From Bryum argenteum (Eukaryota; Streptophyta; Bryopsida; Bryales; Bryaceae), in NCBI GenBank assembly GCA_037043015.1, contig CM073331.1, positions 4,361,501-4,425,500 on the forward strand: DNA of 64,000 nt. Reading direction: 5' to 3'. This document shows positions 1 through 10,695 of this stretch, one piece after another. The translations under genes were made by a program, and so were the position numbers. The notes beneath the pieces were generated by a model, which worked only from the letters and a program-made list of their open reading frames with translations, made no database searches and was not told where the DNA came from. Each line of letters begins with the position of its first letter. The stretch's first letter is position 1.

Positions 1-2
1 TC

Positions 3-1446
3 TTGGATGTGGTCGCAGCGGAAACTGTGATCTACAGAATATTCTACCATGTAAATAAAGCTGGGAATGGTCGACTGCAACTTAGAGAGTTAAAACGAAG
101 TAACTTAATTGCTGCTCTGCAACAAGTCGATGAAGAAGAAGACATCAACAAAGTGTTGCGGTAAGCATCTCGTCCGAGTTCCTGATGTAACCGTTGAAAC
201 TTGGTTTTGACGAGAAGTAGGTGATTTGCCCTGGACCAACTAGCATGAGGTTGTTTTAACTTATGAATCTTACTCGCAGGTATTTCTCTTATGAGCATTT
301 TTACGTCATATACTGCAAGTTCTGGGAGCTCGATTCAGATCATGACTTTTTAATAGACAAGGATGATCTCCTTCGATATGGGAATCATGCTCTCACGTAC
401 CGAATTGTTGAGCGTATCTTCTCTCAGGTGCATTACCATCTCTGGTTACTTCCACATTAGCACATAGCTTGATGCACTATCCTTCGGCTTTCCCGATTGT
501 AGACATCATCGTGGGTTTCTGATACTATCGTGGATGACAGATCCCAAGAAAGTTCACCAGCAAAGTAGACGGGAAGATGGGATATGAAGACTTTGTTTGG
601 TTCATTCTCTCTGAAGAAGACAAGTCTTCAGAACCCAGCTTAGAGTACTGGTGTGCATCTTCCTTTGGCTTTTTGGTCATTGTCAGTGATTTGATTGCAA
701 ATGATTATCAGCAATTGCACTAGGTTATCTACACTTTTGGGTGTTCTAAGATTGTGTTTTCACTAGTGCCAGAGCAGATTGAGTTATGCTTAATGGAATT
801 CATATGATTACCTGTCGCAGGTTCAAGTGCGTGGATCTGGATTGTGACGGTGTGATCACGCCAAATGAGATGCAGTTCTTTTACGAGGAGCAGCTGCATC
901 GGATGGAGTGTATGGCGCAAGAGCCTGTTCTTTTTGAGGATATCGTTTGCCAAATGGCAGACATGATCGGGCCTGCGGTACGCGTTCGACTTTGAGGATT
1001 ACTGCTGTTTTGTCTGCAGTTATTGTGCCTCAACAATTTGGTGTTCTGAAATCTGTTCTTTGCTCTGATTTGCAGAAAGAGGGCATATTGACGCTTCGTG
1101 ACTTGAAGCGATGCAAATTATCTGGAAACTTTTTCAACATTCTCTTCAATCTCAACAAGTTCGTCGCATTTGAGACTCGTGATCCCTTCCTGATCCGCCA
1201 GGTATTGTTTCACGCCGTCAATCTTCATATTTTCGGTAGACAATACCGTTTCCGTAGATCGTAACCACTTGAAAGTTCTTAACAATTTGACTTTGATGTA
1301 AGCAGGAGAGGGAGGAGCCAACACTGACGGAGTGGGATCGATTTGCACACATGGAGTACATCCGGCTATCCATGGAAGAGGATGGCGAGGACGCTTCCAA
1401 CGGGAGTGCAGAAGTGTGGGACGAGCCTTACGAAGCTCCTTTGTAA
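3..1446 (+). CDS. TON2: TON2/FASS, PP2A B''-type regulatory subunit, 3' exons (5' end outside window)
   Basis: Six exons can be read: 3-160, 280-427, 541-650, 821-977, 1076-1201 and 1306-1446 (stop TAA 1444-1446), each bounded by GT/AG. The joined protein is the C-terminal part of TONNEAU2/FASS, the PP2A regulatory subunit that acts at the plant cortex in microtubule array and preprophase band organisation. It shows EF-hand-like acidic loops ([13 protein letters not shown] in exon 2, [13 protein letters not shown] in exon 4). It also has the family blocks [28 protein letters not shown] and [10 protein letters not shown], and a C-terminus ending EAPL. No frameshift or stop was seen, so the visible part looks functional. 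The N-terminal half lies upstream of base 1. A broken second copy lies 8.2 kb downstream. Family recognition is from memory of the conserved C-terminus. Confidence 0.95.
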
Positions 1447-2747
1447 AACTCTCTCTTGATACAGAAACTTCTCAGGCAATTCTCGACGACATCCGCAAAA
1501 CGAAAATGCCTGTCGCTGCTTTTCTACAACTTGTCTGGGCAAAGCATCTCTAGTTAAGGGAGTTCGGGGCCATTCACTTCGTATAGATCACACGATGGCC
1601 AAGTCGGTGGATGACTACTCTTTACAGGGTCACTGTCTCAGATGCCAATGCCAGAAAAACTCTTTCAAGCTTCAGTGCCATGGGACATTTAAGAACACTG
1701 GGTTGCTCTTCGAAGTCACTTTTTGGTGTGACTATTGTGCGCGTAGCACTTGAGCTTCTCTTTTGGAGTTCTTTTACTTTGTTAGCCTGCGCAGGATGGT
1801 GAGAGGAGAGCGGTGCATGTGAATTCTCTCTGATATCCTCAATCAGTTTGGAAACCAGCAGGTAGGTATGACACCCGTGCTTTGTAGAATGTGTAGGCCG
1901 CTTATAGTTTACAGTTTCTAGTGCCGTCCTTCATGTAGTTGGAAACGTATCTCAGTCTTTGGTGCTTCACCACATGTGGGTTTTCGACAGGGTTTATAGA
2001 TTCTGTCAATCTGTACACAAGATATATCTGAAGGCTCTTCCCTTCAGACTTTCTATAATATAGGTGATGCTGCTACCTGTTGAATTTTTGTGCGTGGGTA
2101 CCTTTCGATGTTTTTCCTTGTCAACGACGGAAGGTTTGTAAACTAGTAACAATAGTCCTTATGCCTTCTGTAAAGTTTTGACTAGTTCATGTGACTATTT
2201 GTGATGCACCATTCTGGAGTGACTTTGCTCTTCAATAGAATTTTTTTTGATTATTACTCGAATCCATTTTCTTAGGCCAAATCATTTACTGTCATTTTAT
2301 CTGTCATTTCATATTTGAGATATGATCGCTAAATATAAATTCACTTAGCTGCTGCTCATTTGTAGTTGGTGTTGATAGTAATTATACTTTCAGGTTGTCG
2401 TGTCATTCTGAGTGAACATGGTTGTGATCTATATCAGAGAGGATATTCATAATAGAGGAGACTTGGACTCAAAAAATGAATGCTCAATTCAATTGTTACC
2501 AATTGTTAAAAATGATGTAGAAATAAGAAGTTGTTTAGGTTCAATAAGATATGACCATTTGAATAGTTAATGAGGTAATCTTCGTGCTATATGCTCCATC
2601 AATATTTCTTGATGGGAGGGCTATAAATGCTTTAGCTCCGAGTATAGGGTTATTTTCTAATGAATGGGTGGGGCTCTGCCCTCCACTCATGTCACCTCCT
2701 TGTCAGTGCGCAATACATCCTTATGCATTGGTGATCACTCCATGTTC
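1447..2747. other. TON2 3' UTR and downstream flank
   Basis: No coding region is supported here. The part from 1447 to about 2085 is the 3' UTR and flank of TON2. It is recognisable again, with deletions, after the pseudogene copy (10020-10395), so this non-coding DNA was duplicated together with the exons. The rest is AT-rich unique-looking sequence. Confidence 0.6.
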
Positions 2748-2752
2748 CTCAA

Positions 2753-2851
2753 GTTCGTGCTATATAAAATCCTTGTTTCCTTTTTGTTCCTGCCACATAA
2801 AATCCTTGTTCCCTTTTTGTTCGTGTCATATAAAATCCTTGTTCCCTTGTT
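2753..2851. repeat. 33-bp tandem repeat, 3 copies
   Basis: Three adjacent 33-bp units (2753-2785, 2786-2818, 2819-2851) share the core ATAAAATCCTTGTTYCCTT. Because 33 is a multiple of three, the array stays open in some frames and produces repetitive open frames. I do not regard these as coding. Confidence 0.8.
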
Positions 2852-3890
2852 ATCCTCTATCTGTGCAAGCACAATTACAAAATGTACCTATGCTTGAGAA
2901 TTAAGCACCTTTCACATTACATCATTGATATTATGTACCCCATTTTGAATGGCGTAAAATTTGGTCAATCCGTAATGGACTTGGTAACACTCCTTGTTAA
3001 TTGATGAAAAGAAATCCTGGTTCTCACTCACATAATGTATGCTCTAGTAGCCTTTCAACCCATGAAGGAGAAACCAATCTGTTTGGGTTGATTTGACTTA
3101 AATAGCACTTCCATTCACTATATTTTTATCGTATGAAGTTGATTCTTTTTAAAAATTATATTTGTTTAAAAAAAGCTTTCATGCTTCAAAATTCCTCATA
3201 CTTGACAAGATCATCCTCAAGATACCACATTGTAATTTTCCAAGAAACAATTAGATTGCAAATACCTCAAATATCCACCAAATATTTTAATTTTTACTAT
3301 TTTCTGAGTATTTTTTGCAAAAGAAGTATAAAGGCACAATCTCATAGGTTGAATTCTCACTCCAATATTATTTCACATGCCTCTTTTATGGTTAAATCCC
3401 AACCTTTGTATTTGATTTTCAACAGAAAGACATCCTTGAGAAAAGTCAAGCATCTTCAGGTCTTATAAATCCTATAAAAGTAAGACTTTTGTGGGCATAC
3501 CCTGAAGTCATTTACGAATAAGAACCAAAATTACATTGAGTATACCGAATTGAGTCGAGAAATACGCAACGTACCGATATGGTGTTTCGGGATTGTAGGT
3601 CGGCTCTTGCAGGCAATCTTCGTTATCATGTCCATGCATGATTGACCTCAAGGTGTTATGTGAATCATTGTTCATTGACCATTGTGATGGCAGGATAGGA
3701 GTTGAGGGAAGGTGAACAGAGTGCGAATAACGAGGAAAGCGCTCATAGTGCCGAGCAGCATTCTCATGTTTGATTTGCCGCTTTTGGAAGTGAATAACGA
3801 TTGAGCCCTTCTTTTGAGCTTGTGAATGGTCTGCGCAGTAACAGATGAGTCGGTGATGAGTCTGCGGTTCACGGGTCGAAGGCTGGAATT
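2852..3890. other. AT-rich intergenic DNA
   Basis: No gene is supported. Short open frames occur but lack family resemblance or splice structure. The last 200 bases are probably the 5' flank of the decayed kinase gene that follows. Confidence 0.5.
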
Positions 3891-5620
3891 ATGGCGAACC
3901 GTCAGAGAATGGATGCTAGTGGAGTAGACTTCGTGCTTTTGTGCTCAAGATGGAGGAAGCTGTAAAAAGGGGAAAGTTATCGAATGCTAGACAATGCAAA
4001 TCTCTGACAACGAAGCTATCAGACTCATGATTGCATGGATTCGATCGGGAGGTTGTGGATTGAGTCTTGAGTTGTGGCCCGAGATACAAACCAGCCCTTG
4101 CACCACTTCTGTTGGCGTTGTATCGAAATGATGGCAAAGGCTGAAGTACTTGTGAAGAAATGTGGAGAGGAGGACCGGCGTATCGCAGCAGTCTTGTAAT
4201 GCGATGTCATTTCTCTACATCGTGGATTCTATATACACTTGGAGGATACTATTTATTGAGTGTGCGAAGAAATTGTCAGCCGCTATCCCTTCGATACCGA
4301 TGTTACGGGGGCTCTCGGAGCTTGAGAAGATGCTTGAAGTTCTTGCAAGCGAGCGGAAGAATAGGAGTATTTGGATATTTGGATTCTCCTTACCAGATCA
4401 TTATCTTTGAAGCAGTAGCAGCATCTTGCTCGATGCGTGTTGAAGTGGAGGGTGAGAGTGGAAGATAGAGAATGAACCGGGACGTGGGGATGTCAAGTTT
4501 TCTTGGAGCTGGATCGAGTGTAAGTGGCGATTGAAGACAAATTGGTTGGGTGTGCCTTGTGCAAAGAAAGAGTTCTATGTGGAGATATCTGAGGCCATGA
4601 TCTTAAAGCAAGTGGGAATCATGACATGGATGGTCCACTCTTGTAATGTGAGGATCATATGTTATAGAAATGATGAGAAAGGAGAACGGTTCATTGCTAT
4701 CGAGGTGATGGAGGAAAGCGTGTATAATGTGATCAAGGAAAAAAAAGGTGTGCACTTTTCAATGGTTCATTGCTATGGAGTTGATGGAGAAAAGCGTGTG
4801 CAGTTTTCAATTGACTTAGCTCTCGACGTCATAAGCCGAATAGCAAGCGGAGTAAGGTGTTTGCATGTTTGTGGTGTTGCACATAGAGATGTTAAGCCGA
4901 ATAGCAAGTGGAGTAAGGTATTTGTATGTTTGTAGTGTTGCACATAGAGATCTTAAACCGCACAACATTGTTGTGAAAATGTTGAGATCTCCGTATCATG
5001 AGGAATATTATTGTGCGACAAGGAATATTATTGTGCGACGAGGAATAATATTATTGTGCGATGAGGAATATTATTGTGCGATGTTGGTGGATTTAAGAAC
5101 ATGCAAAAGTGAATTGGAAGCCTCAAAATCCAATACAATATCATATCCAGAAATTACAACAAGGTATACAGGTTCTAGAAGTTCATTTAAGTGCACAACT
5201 AGAAAGTTCGGGGAAGGTGAATTGGTTGAAAGCGAATGCAGATAGATAGATACTCCGGTCGCTTTCAAAGGGGCCGGCGTGAATGAAGTGTTTGTTCGTA
5301 ATGCTAATATCCCGATGGCCACCGGACAAGGGGAAATTGGAACAATACTACTTCCTCCTCTCGAGGGTGGACACTATGACTATGCTAGTTTCTAGTCTAT
5401 AAAAGCGAATGCACATAGCTTTGCCATGACTTGTGCACACATTTTAACACTAGGAAAACCATATGAGGAGTTGAAGTCTTTGAGAGTATTACATGCACAG
5501 ATGTTGGAAGGACGAAGACCTGTTTTTCCAATAGAATGCCTAGAGGGGTTGGTTGACCTTGTGGATGAATGTTGTAGTTGCACGGTGACAAACACTAATA
5601 AAAAATGGCACTATAAGTGA
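3891..5620 (+). pseudogene. Decayed serine/threonine/tyrosine-kinase-like gene with N-terminal helical domain
   Basis: Pieces in shifting frames give a kinase with an N-terminal helical region. The start ATG is probably 3891; blocks such as MEEAVKRGKLSNARQC and AEVLVKKCGEEDRR follow from 3950 to 4180. The kinase part begins near 4590. It includes a catalytic-loop HRDLKPHN (about 4945-4970), remnants of the activation segment (TCKSELEASKSNTISYPE), and the C-lobe block SFAMTCAHILTLGKPYEELK (5416-5475). Damage includes in-frame stops from about 4020, several frame changes and a 60-bp internal tandem duplication around the HRD loop (about 4837-4960). Four copies of a GGAATATTATTGTGCGA unit sit at 4999-5085, and a SINE lies at 5241-5401. 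The architecture recalls kinase families expanded in mosses, and the N-terminal part may be of the RPW8/MLKL (HeLo-like) type. That last assignment is inference. Confidence 0.75.
5241..5401 (-). mobile_element. 5'-truncated SINE copy inside kinase pseudogene
   Basis: This is a 161-bp insertion flanked by a perfect 12-bp direct repeat, AAAGCGAATGCA (5229-5240 and 5402-5413). Its 3' end on the minus strand is a short (TATC)n tail. Removing it restores a readable kinase segment across the junction (codons for NWLKANAHSFAMT), so the empty site is known exactly. The body matches the copies at 24876-24991 and 48826-49200. Confidence 0.9.
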
Positions 5621-5903
5621 CGGCCGTAATGACTTGAGCGGAATGGCACTTGACTGAAATGACACAAAGTGTAAGTTTTAATTGTGCTTCTGATAACGTC
5701 AAAATAGATTATGATATTTGTCATTTTTTCTTAGATATTTTTTGGTTGTAATAAGCATACCACACTCTAATAGAGCAGTAAAAAAATTAAGGAAAACTAA
5801 CAAATAGAATAATTTATTTTGACGTTATTTGAAGCACAATTATAATTGACACTTTGTGTCATTCTGGTCAAATCATTCCGGCCGTCACTTTTAGTGCCAT
5901 TTT
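5601..5903. mobile_element. MITE with ~100-bp terminal inverted repeats
   Basis: About 100 bp at the left end (begins AAAAATGGCACTATAAGTGA) recurs inverted at the right end (ends CACTTTTAGTGCCATTTT). The arms share ACACAAAGTGT-type and TTTGACGTTATTTGAAGCAC-type blocks. The middle is AT-rich with no ORF. The long arms suggest a Mutator-like or foldback MITE. I could not define a target-site duplication. Confidence 0.75.
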
Positions 5904-7227
5904 CTATTTGTGAAAAAGGCTTGATTTTGAAATCATCGACAAGATGTTAGGAAATCTAAAATTTGAGATTATGGAATAGTATATTAATAAGTTTAAAGAA
6001 CAAAAATGCGAGGCTCAATGAAATCAACTCACGAAGGCCATATTAGCTATTTTATGGCTTAAGATGTCTCACTTTGTAATAAAGTAGTTCCACAAGAGAG
6101 GGATTTGAAACATGATGGAAGTAAGCGAACCTTTTTCAAAGTTGATTATTAATTCATATTTATACATTTTGTTTGTGAATGTAAAGAAAATTTGATTCAA
6201 AATAGAATGACCCCATACATATAGCATTTGTTAAAATAACTTTCGTTGACATCAAACTGATATAACTTTTTATCTTCGATATTTATGAAGATTTGCATGT
6301 TTAGTACTACCTACTATTTTATGTCATGGGAAGAATGATATTAGCTTTGTTGAAAAGAAACTAGAGAATTAATGTGGAGAGAGACACCCTATATTGATTG
6401 CTTTTAGGGTGCATCTTATGAAGCTTAAGCAAAGATTTGTTTGTCTTGCATTGTTTGGAAATCTTTGAACTTCACAAGGGTTGTGACATCTAATAACATG
6501 TGTACAGTACACTTATAATTATAAATTTAAATGAAGATTTCATTTATTTCAAGTTGTTGAATATGTATTATCTCAATTATGTTCTACTATACATGTTCTT
6601 ATACTAACTGCATTTAATGGAACTTGATGGATTTTATTTGGCCACCATGTGTACTCGTGACCTCCGGACACACACAAAAATAGATGATATTGAGATTCAA
6701 TCAATTTGAAAGAACTATAAATATCTCTATTTGACGGTCTTTGATTTTGTGTTAATATTTTCTTTACTTAGTTACTCCTACTGCCACAATTCAATTATTC
6801 TCAACCCTCTCCAAATTGCTCAGCCATCTCACTTGAAAACAACATAAATTGATGCGTCCTACAATGCATCACCATGCAAACCAACGTGTATATTGAATGC
6901 TATACATTCAAGATTTTCAGTCACTATAATTCAAGGGGGATTGCAATGCTTTCTTACAAACGTTGCCCAACTTGAGCATGTGTATATTGAATGCTTCTAA
7001 ATTTTAAATATTCAATTTTTGTAATGTTTTTTACAAACGTTGCTAACTTGAGCAACGTCTAGGAACTTTACTAAAAAACGCAACATTTTCAAGAAAATAA
7101 GCAACATTTTCAAGAAAATAAGCAATGTTATTTATTATATAGTTGAAAATTTTGCTTATTTTCTTGAGAAAATAGTTCAAGCAAGTTCCAAAAGATCGCT
7201 AGACTTGAGCAACGACTTGAGCAACGT
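5904..7227. other. AT-rich intergenic DNA
   Basis: No gene is supported. Near 6950-7120 short phrases such as ACAAACGTTGC and ACTTGAGCAACG recur. They look like outlying fragments of the minisatellite that follows. Confidence 0.5.
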
Positions 7228-7405
7228 TTACACAAATGCAACGTTTGTAATACACAAATGCAACACAAATGCAACGTTTGTAATACACAAATGCAACGCA
7301 ACGTTTGTAATACACAAATGCAACACAAATGCAACGTTTGTAATACACAAATGCAACGTTTGTAATACACCAATGCAACACAAATGCAACGCAACGTTTG
7401 TAACG
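7228..7405. repeat. Palindromic minisatellite (ACAAATGCAACGTTTGTAAT units)
   Basis: Tandem units of about 20-22 bp are built on ACAAATGCAACGTTTGTAAT, with shorter ACACAAATGCA insertions between some copies. Each unit is partly self-complementary (ACAAATGC...ACGTTTGT). The array reads as repetitive protein in all frames on both strands, and I treat those frames as artefacts. Confidence 0.85.
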
Positions 7406-7915
7406 TTGCAAATCCCCATTTTAAAAATTTTTTTTTTAGTGAGGCCTATGTTGCAATTGTTCCCTCTCTTTTCTAGTAGTCAATGGAGACACTCTCACCT
7501 AAGCTTTTATTGCACTCCGTGTCTTGCCCCATGCTTGGCTGCTTCTCAAAGATACCTACAGTACAATTATGCTTCTGAAACGTAATCATCGTTGGGATAG
7601 GGGGGTTTGGGATAGAGGGTTCTAGAGTTTCATAAAACGCGGACCACTTTTTGAAACAAAAAGGTAATGACTTGATAAAAAGTGGATAAAAAGCGGAACT
7701 CAGTTGTCTGCATGGCTTCCATGGCTTCCACTTTTTGAAACAAAAACGTAATGGCTTGAGAGATCGAATTGCACCTTGCAGTTCTAATTGGACTTTTAAG
7801 AAAGATTTAATGGTTTCTAATGATCGAAGGAAGATGTGAATATTACAACAAAGTGAATGCTAGAAAATCGAACTTCAATCTATGAGAGCTTCAATCTATG
7901 AGAACGTTGCAATGT
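7406..7915. other. Intergenic DNA, no gene seen
   Basis: Nothing coding can be supported. A duplicated ACTTTTTGAAACAAAAA(C/G)GTAATG phrase occurs near 7650 and 7730, showing small local duplication. Confidence 0.5.
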
Positions 7916-7990
7916 CAAAGTACATATACCAATGTCAATGTACATGTACCAATGTCAATGTACATGTACCAATATCAATGTACATGTACG
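7916..7990. repeat. 20-bp tandem repeat, ~4 copies
   Basis: Four copies of GTACATGTACCAATGTCAAT, the last ones slightly diverged. Each unit contains the perfect palindrome GTACATGTAC. Confidence 0.85.
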
Positions 7991-8007
7991 TATGCGGAAG
8001 TTGCCTG

Positions 8008-8124
8008 GGCAACAACTTGACAGATTGAACATTCTAGTGTTGCGCCTAGGCTCCACCACTTAGAGTCAACAACTTGATAGATTGAACATTCTAGTGCTGC
8101 GCCTAGGCCTCACCACTAAGAGTG
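8008..8124. repeat. ~57-bp tandem duplication
   Basis: The segment beginning CAACAACTTGACAGATTG and containing TTGCGCCTAGGC is followed directly by a second copy with a few substitutions. The second copy runs into the left arm of the large inverted repeat. Confidence 0.8.
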
Positions 8125-8548
8125 GGACAGTGAGAAGTGCGCCGCACTGCCCACTTACTGCTCCGTTAGCCACCCAACTCATGCTCGTTCATCGTCCGGC
8201 GCTCACACACACACAGTTGCTCTCCCCCACGCTCTCACACACACACACAGTTGCTCTCCCCATGTTCGCCCATGTTCGTAGCCGTGACACTATTAAGCGA
8301 ATGAACTTGATGCAGCGATCCAGAATATTTAGCTTTGATGTTCTTAAAACATCGCAAGAGTGTGGCCTAAGGGATTGAAAAGGTCTGAAGCGGCAGGTGG
8401 CATGGTGAAACGGGGGAAGAGTTGTGTGTGTAAGGGAGCGTCGGGGGAAGAGTTGTGTGTGTAAGAGAGCGTCTAACGACAAACCAACATGAGTTGGGTG
8501 GCCTTCGGAACGTGCAGGTCCCTCAGTGTCCCGTCCTTAGTGGCGAGT
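8095..8548. repeat. Large imperfect inverted repeat (arms ~160 bp)
   Basis: The left arm (about 8095-8270) contains GCCACCCAACTCATG and two CACACACACAGTTGCTCTCC units. The right arm (about 8390-8548) carries the reverse complement, including CATGAGTTGGGTGGC and two GGGGAAGAGTTGTGTGTGTA units. About 120 bp lie between the arms. It could be a foldback element or an inverted duplication that could form hairpin RNA. Confidence 0.75.
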
Positions 8549-8680
8549 CAAGAAGATGTGCAGTTAGCAAAGAAACTCAAGATGATTGAACTATCTCTCA
8601 TTTGCAAATACGTTGATCATTGATTTCTACAGAGTCTATAGAGTGTGGGAGGTGAAACGATTGGGCACTTGGTTTCAATT

Positions 8681-8820
8681 GATGAAACCGACAATGAAAG
8701 TGCATTGGTTTGGAAGTTGAAACCGACAATGGAAGCGCATTGGTTTGGAAGTTGAAACCGACAATGGAAGCGCATTGGTTTGGAAGTTGAAACCGACAAT
8801 GGAAGCACAATGGTCTGAAA
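8681..8820. repeat. 35-bp minisatellite, 4 copies
   Basis: Four head-to-tail 35-bp units: 8681-8715, 8716-8750, 8751-8785 and 8786-8820. The core is TTGAAACCGACAATGGAAGC. The two central units are nearly identical and the outer two are more diverged, which suggests recent internal expansion. Confidence 0.9.
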
Positions 8821-9214
8821 TTTCAATCAGAGGTTGATAGTTTTGTGTCACTTACAAAGTATCACCAATGTAATCTATTATTAGATTTAGATACAATGCT
8901 CTAATTGTATTACACACAAAGTTTAAGGTAACATTGTGAACACTTTATAATTACATTTGTCCATTTCTAAGCTTAACTTAGTTTTAGATATTCATTTTCT
9001 TAGTTTGGCAATGCTAAAACAATTTCTGCAGTGAAACAGCTTGAAGAACTGTTACCAATCTATATGCAACATCAAATGAAAACTGCCGTACCATTGTTTA
9101 AACAGGTCATAAGTCGACTGAAAGAAGCGAAAGTTAAGGTGGAGACCTAGAAGCTGATTTGAGAAATTTCCTTCCGAAGTGGCCACGAAATGTGCAAAGC
9201 TTGTGTGACAGAGT
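8821..9214 (+). other. Intergenic DNA with possible orphan exon fragment
   Basis: An open stretch at about 9005-9150 on the plus strand would encode a lysine/leucine-rich helix (contains AVKQLEELLPIYMQHQMK), ending at a TAG near 9149. I do not recognise it. It may be a leftover exon of whatever gene lay beside the duplicated TON2 copy, or chance. Confidence 0.3.
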
Positions 9215-10395
9215 TCAAAGTATTTGGAGAGATGGGACAGAAGACTTTGTGAGGTTCATTCTCTCCAGAAGAAGTCAAGTCTCTATAACCCAGCAAAGAC
9301 GAATGGTGTGTACCTCATCATGTAATCGGTGATCGTCGGATACCTTCATTAAATTTGAATGCAATCATTTCAGCATATGCATCAGGATATCCAGATTTCG
9401 ATGTTACCAAATAACGTTCCTAGTAGAGTAGAGTCAGATATGGGTAACGCTATTTAATGTGCATGGACCTGGATTGTGATGGTGTGATCGATACCGCCGA
9501 ATGAGATGCAGTTCTTTTACGAGGAGCTTGACGAAGTGTATGGTGCAAAGAGCCTGTGCATTTCGAGGATATCGTTTTTCAAGTAATACACCAGCTCGAC
9601 CCTACGGTACGTTTCTGGCTTTGAAGATTACTCCTGTTACATTGGCCTCGATATGTACTCAATACACCACTAAGATGTGTTCTTTTCCGACTAATCTGCA
9701 GAAAGAAATAGGAAACTTTGACGCTTCGTGAATTAAAGCGATGCAGACCATCTGGGAAGTGCTTCAGCATCCTCTTCAATCTCAACAAGTTGGTTCACTT
9801 GCATTTGAGACTGGTGATCCACCAGGTACTGTTTTCACACCCTCAATCATTAGATTGTCATCACTAGCCATTAGTCACCGTCTTTGTAGAGATAGTGAAA
9901 CGATTGAAATGTAATGTGAGCAGGAGTGGGATGGGTCTGCATACATGGAGCATATCCATGGATCGAAGCTTTCAACGGGAAGTGCAGAAGTGTGTGTGGA
10001 ATGAGCCTTAAGTACGAAGCTCCATTCTCATACTTGCTTTTGTTACAAATATTTCTCGGGCACATTCGAAGACATCCACAATTGAGAATAATGCTATCCT
10101 GCCTCATTTTCTACAACTGGTCTTGGCGAAGCATCTCTAGTAAAGGAGTTCCTGGGCTCCGGGCCATTCACTTCGGAGAGATTATACGATGGCCAACTTG
10201 GTAATTGACTACTCTTAGTACCGTCCTTGCATAAAAGTTAGTACATGTAGTAGGAAACTCTTCAGTTTTTGGTGCTTTGGATGACACTACATGTGGAATT
10301 GGAATTCGGACAGGGTTTATAGGTTTTGTCAATTTATACAGTCTAATGTATATCTGAAGGTTTCTCTTGGAACTTTATATATTTAAGCTGCTTGC
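9215..10395 (+). pseudogene. TON2 3'-end duplicate pseudogene, introns retained
   Basis: This region matches exons 3-6 of the TON2 gene at the window start, in order, with intron positions and 3' flank. Matches include GACTTTGTGAGGTTCATTCT (exon 3), GAGATGCAGTTCTTTTACGA (exon 4), GAATTAAAGCGATGCAGACC (exon 5) and the last exon near 9924-10020. Damage includes an in-frame TGA after the exon 5 opening, a deletion in the QLHRMECMA block, loss of codons around the FLIRQ splice junction, and a frame change before the C-terminus. Retained introns show DNA-level duplication, not retroposition. The copy continues through the 3' flank to about 10395, matching up to about 2085 in the parent. It lacks roughly 1620-1900 of the parent. 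Confidence 0.9.
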
Positions 10396-10693
10396 TTGTT
10401 CAGACTCAAGGATCTAATTTCACCTTTATATATTTTAGCTTCTAGCTTGTTATCAGTTGCTTTTGGTAACTTCCCTTGTGGTCTCACACTACAGTATGTT
10501 GACCCATTACATTTTGTTCTTGATAGGTCTTGGAAGATGTTAGAATGGTACGGTGTTGCTATCTTCTCACTTTCAACCTTCGAAGGATTCAATTTATTGT
10601 TAGTTTGAAGTTGTCATTTGTTAAAACTACTTCATTTTCAACTTCATTAGTGGATTGAAACAAATCTTGGATTTTTCAACTTTTATTAAATGG
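10396..10693. other. Intergenic DNA
   Basis: No gene or clear repeat. It lies between the end of the TON2 duplication and a MITE. Confidence 0.5.
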
Positions 10694-10695
10694 TA

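Noticed and set aside
1118-1400. Minus-strand frames opposite TON2 exons
   Set aside because: They are shadows of the conserved plus-strand coding exons.
7128-7411. Several overlapping Cys/Tyr/Asn-rich open frames on both strands
   Set aside because: They arise from the tandem array at 7228-7405 reading open in many frames. There is no homology, start context or splice structure.
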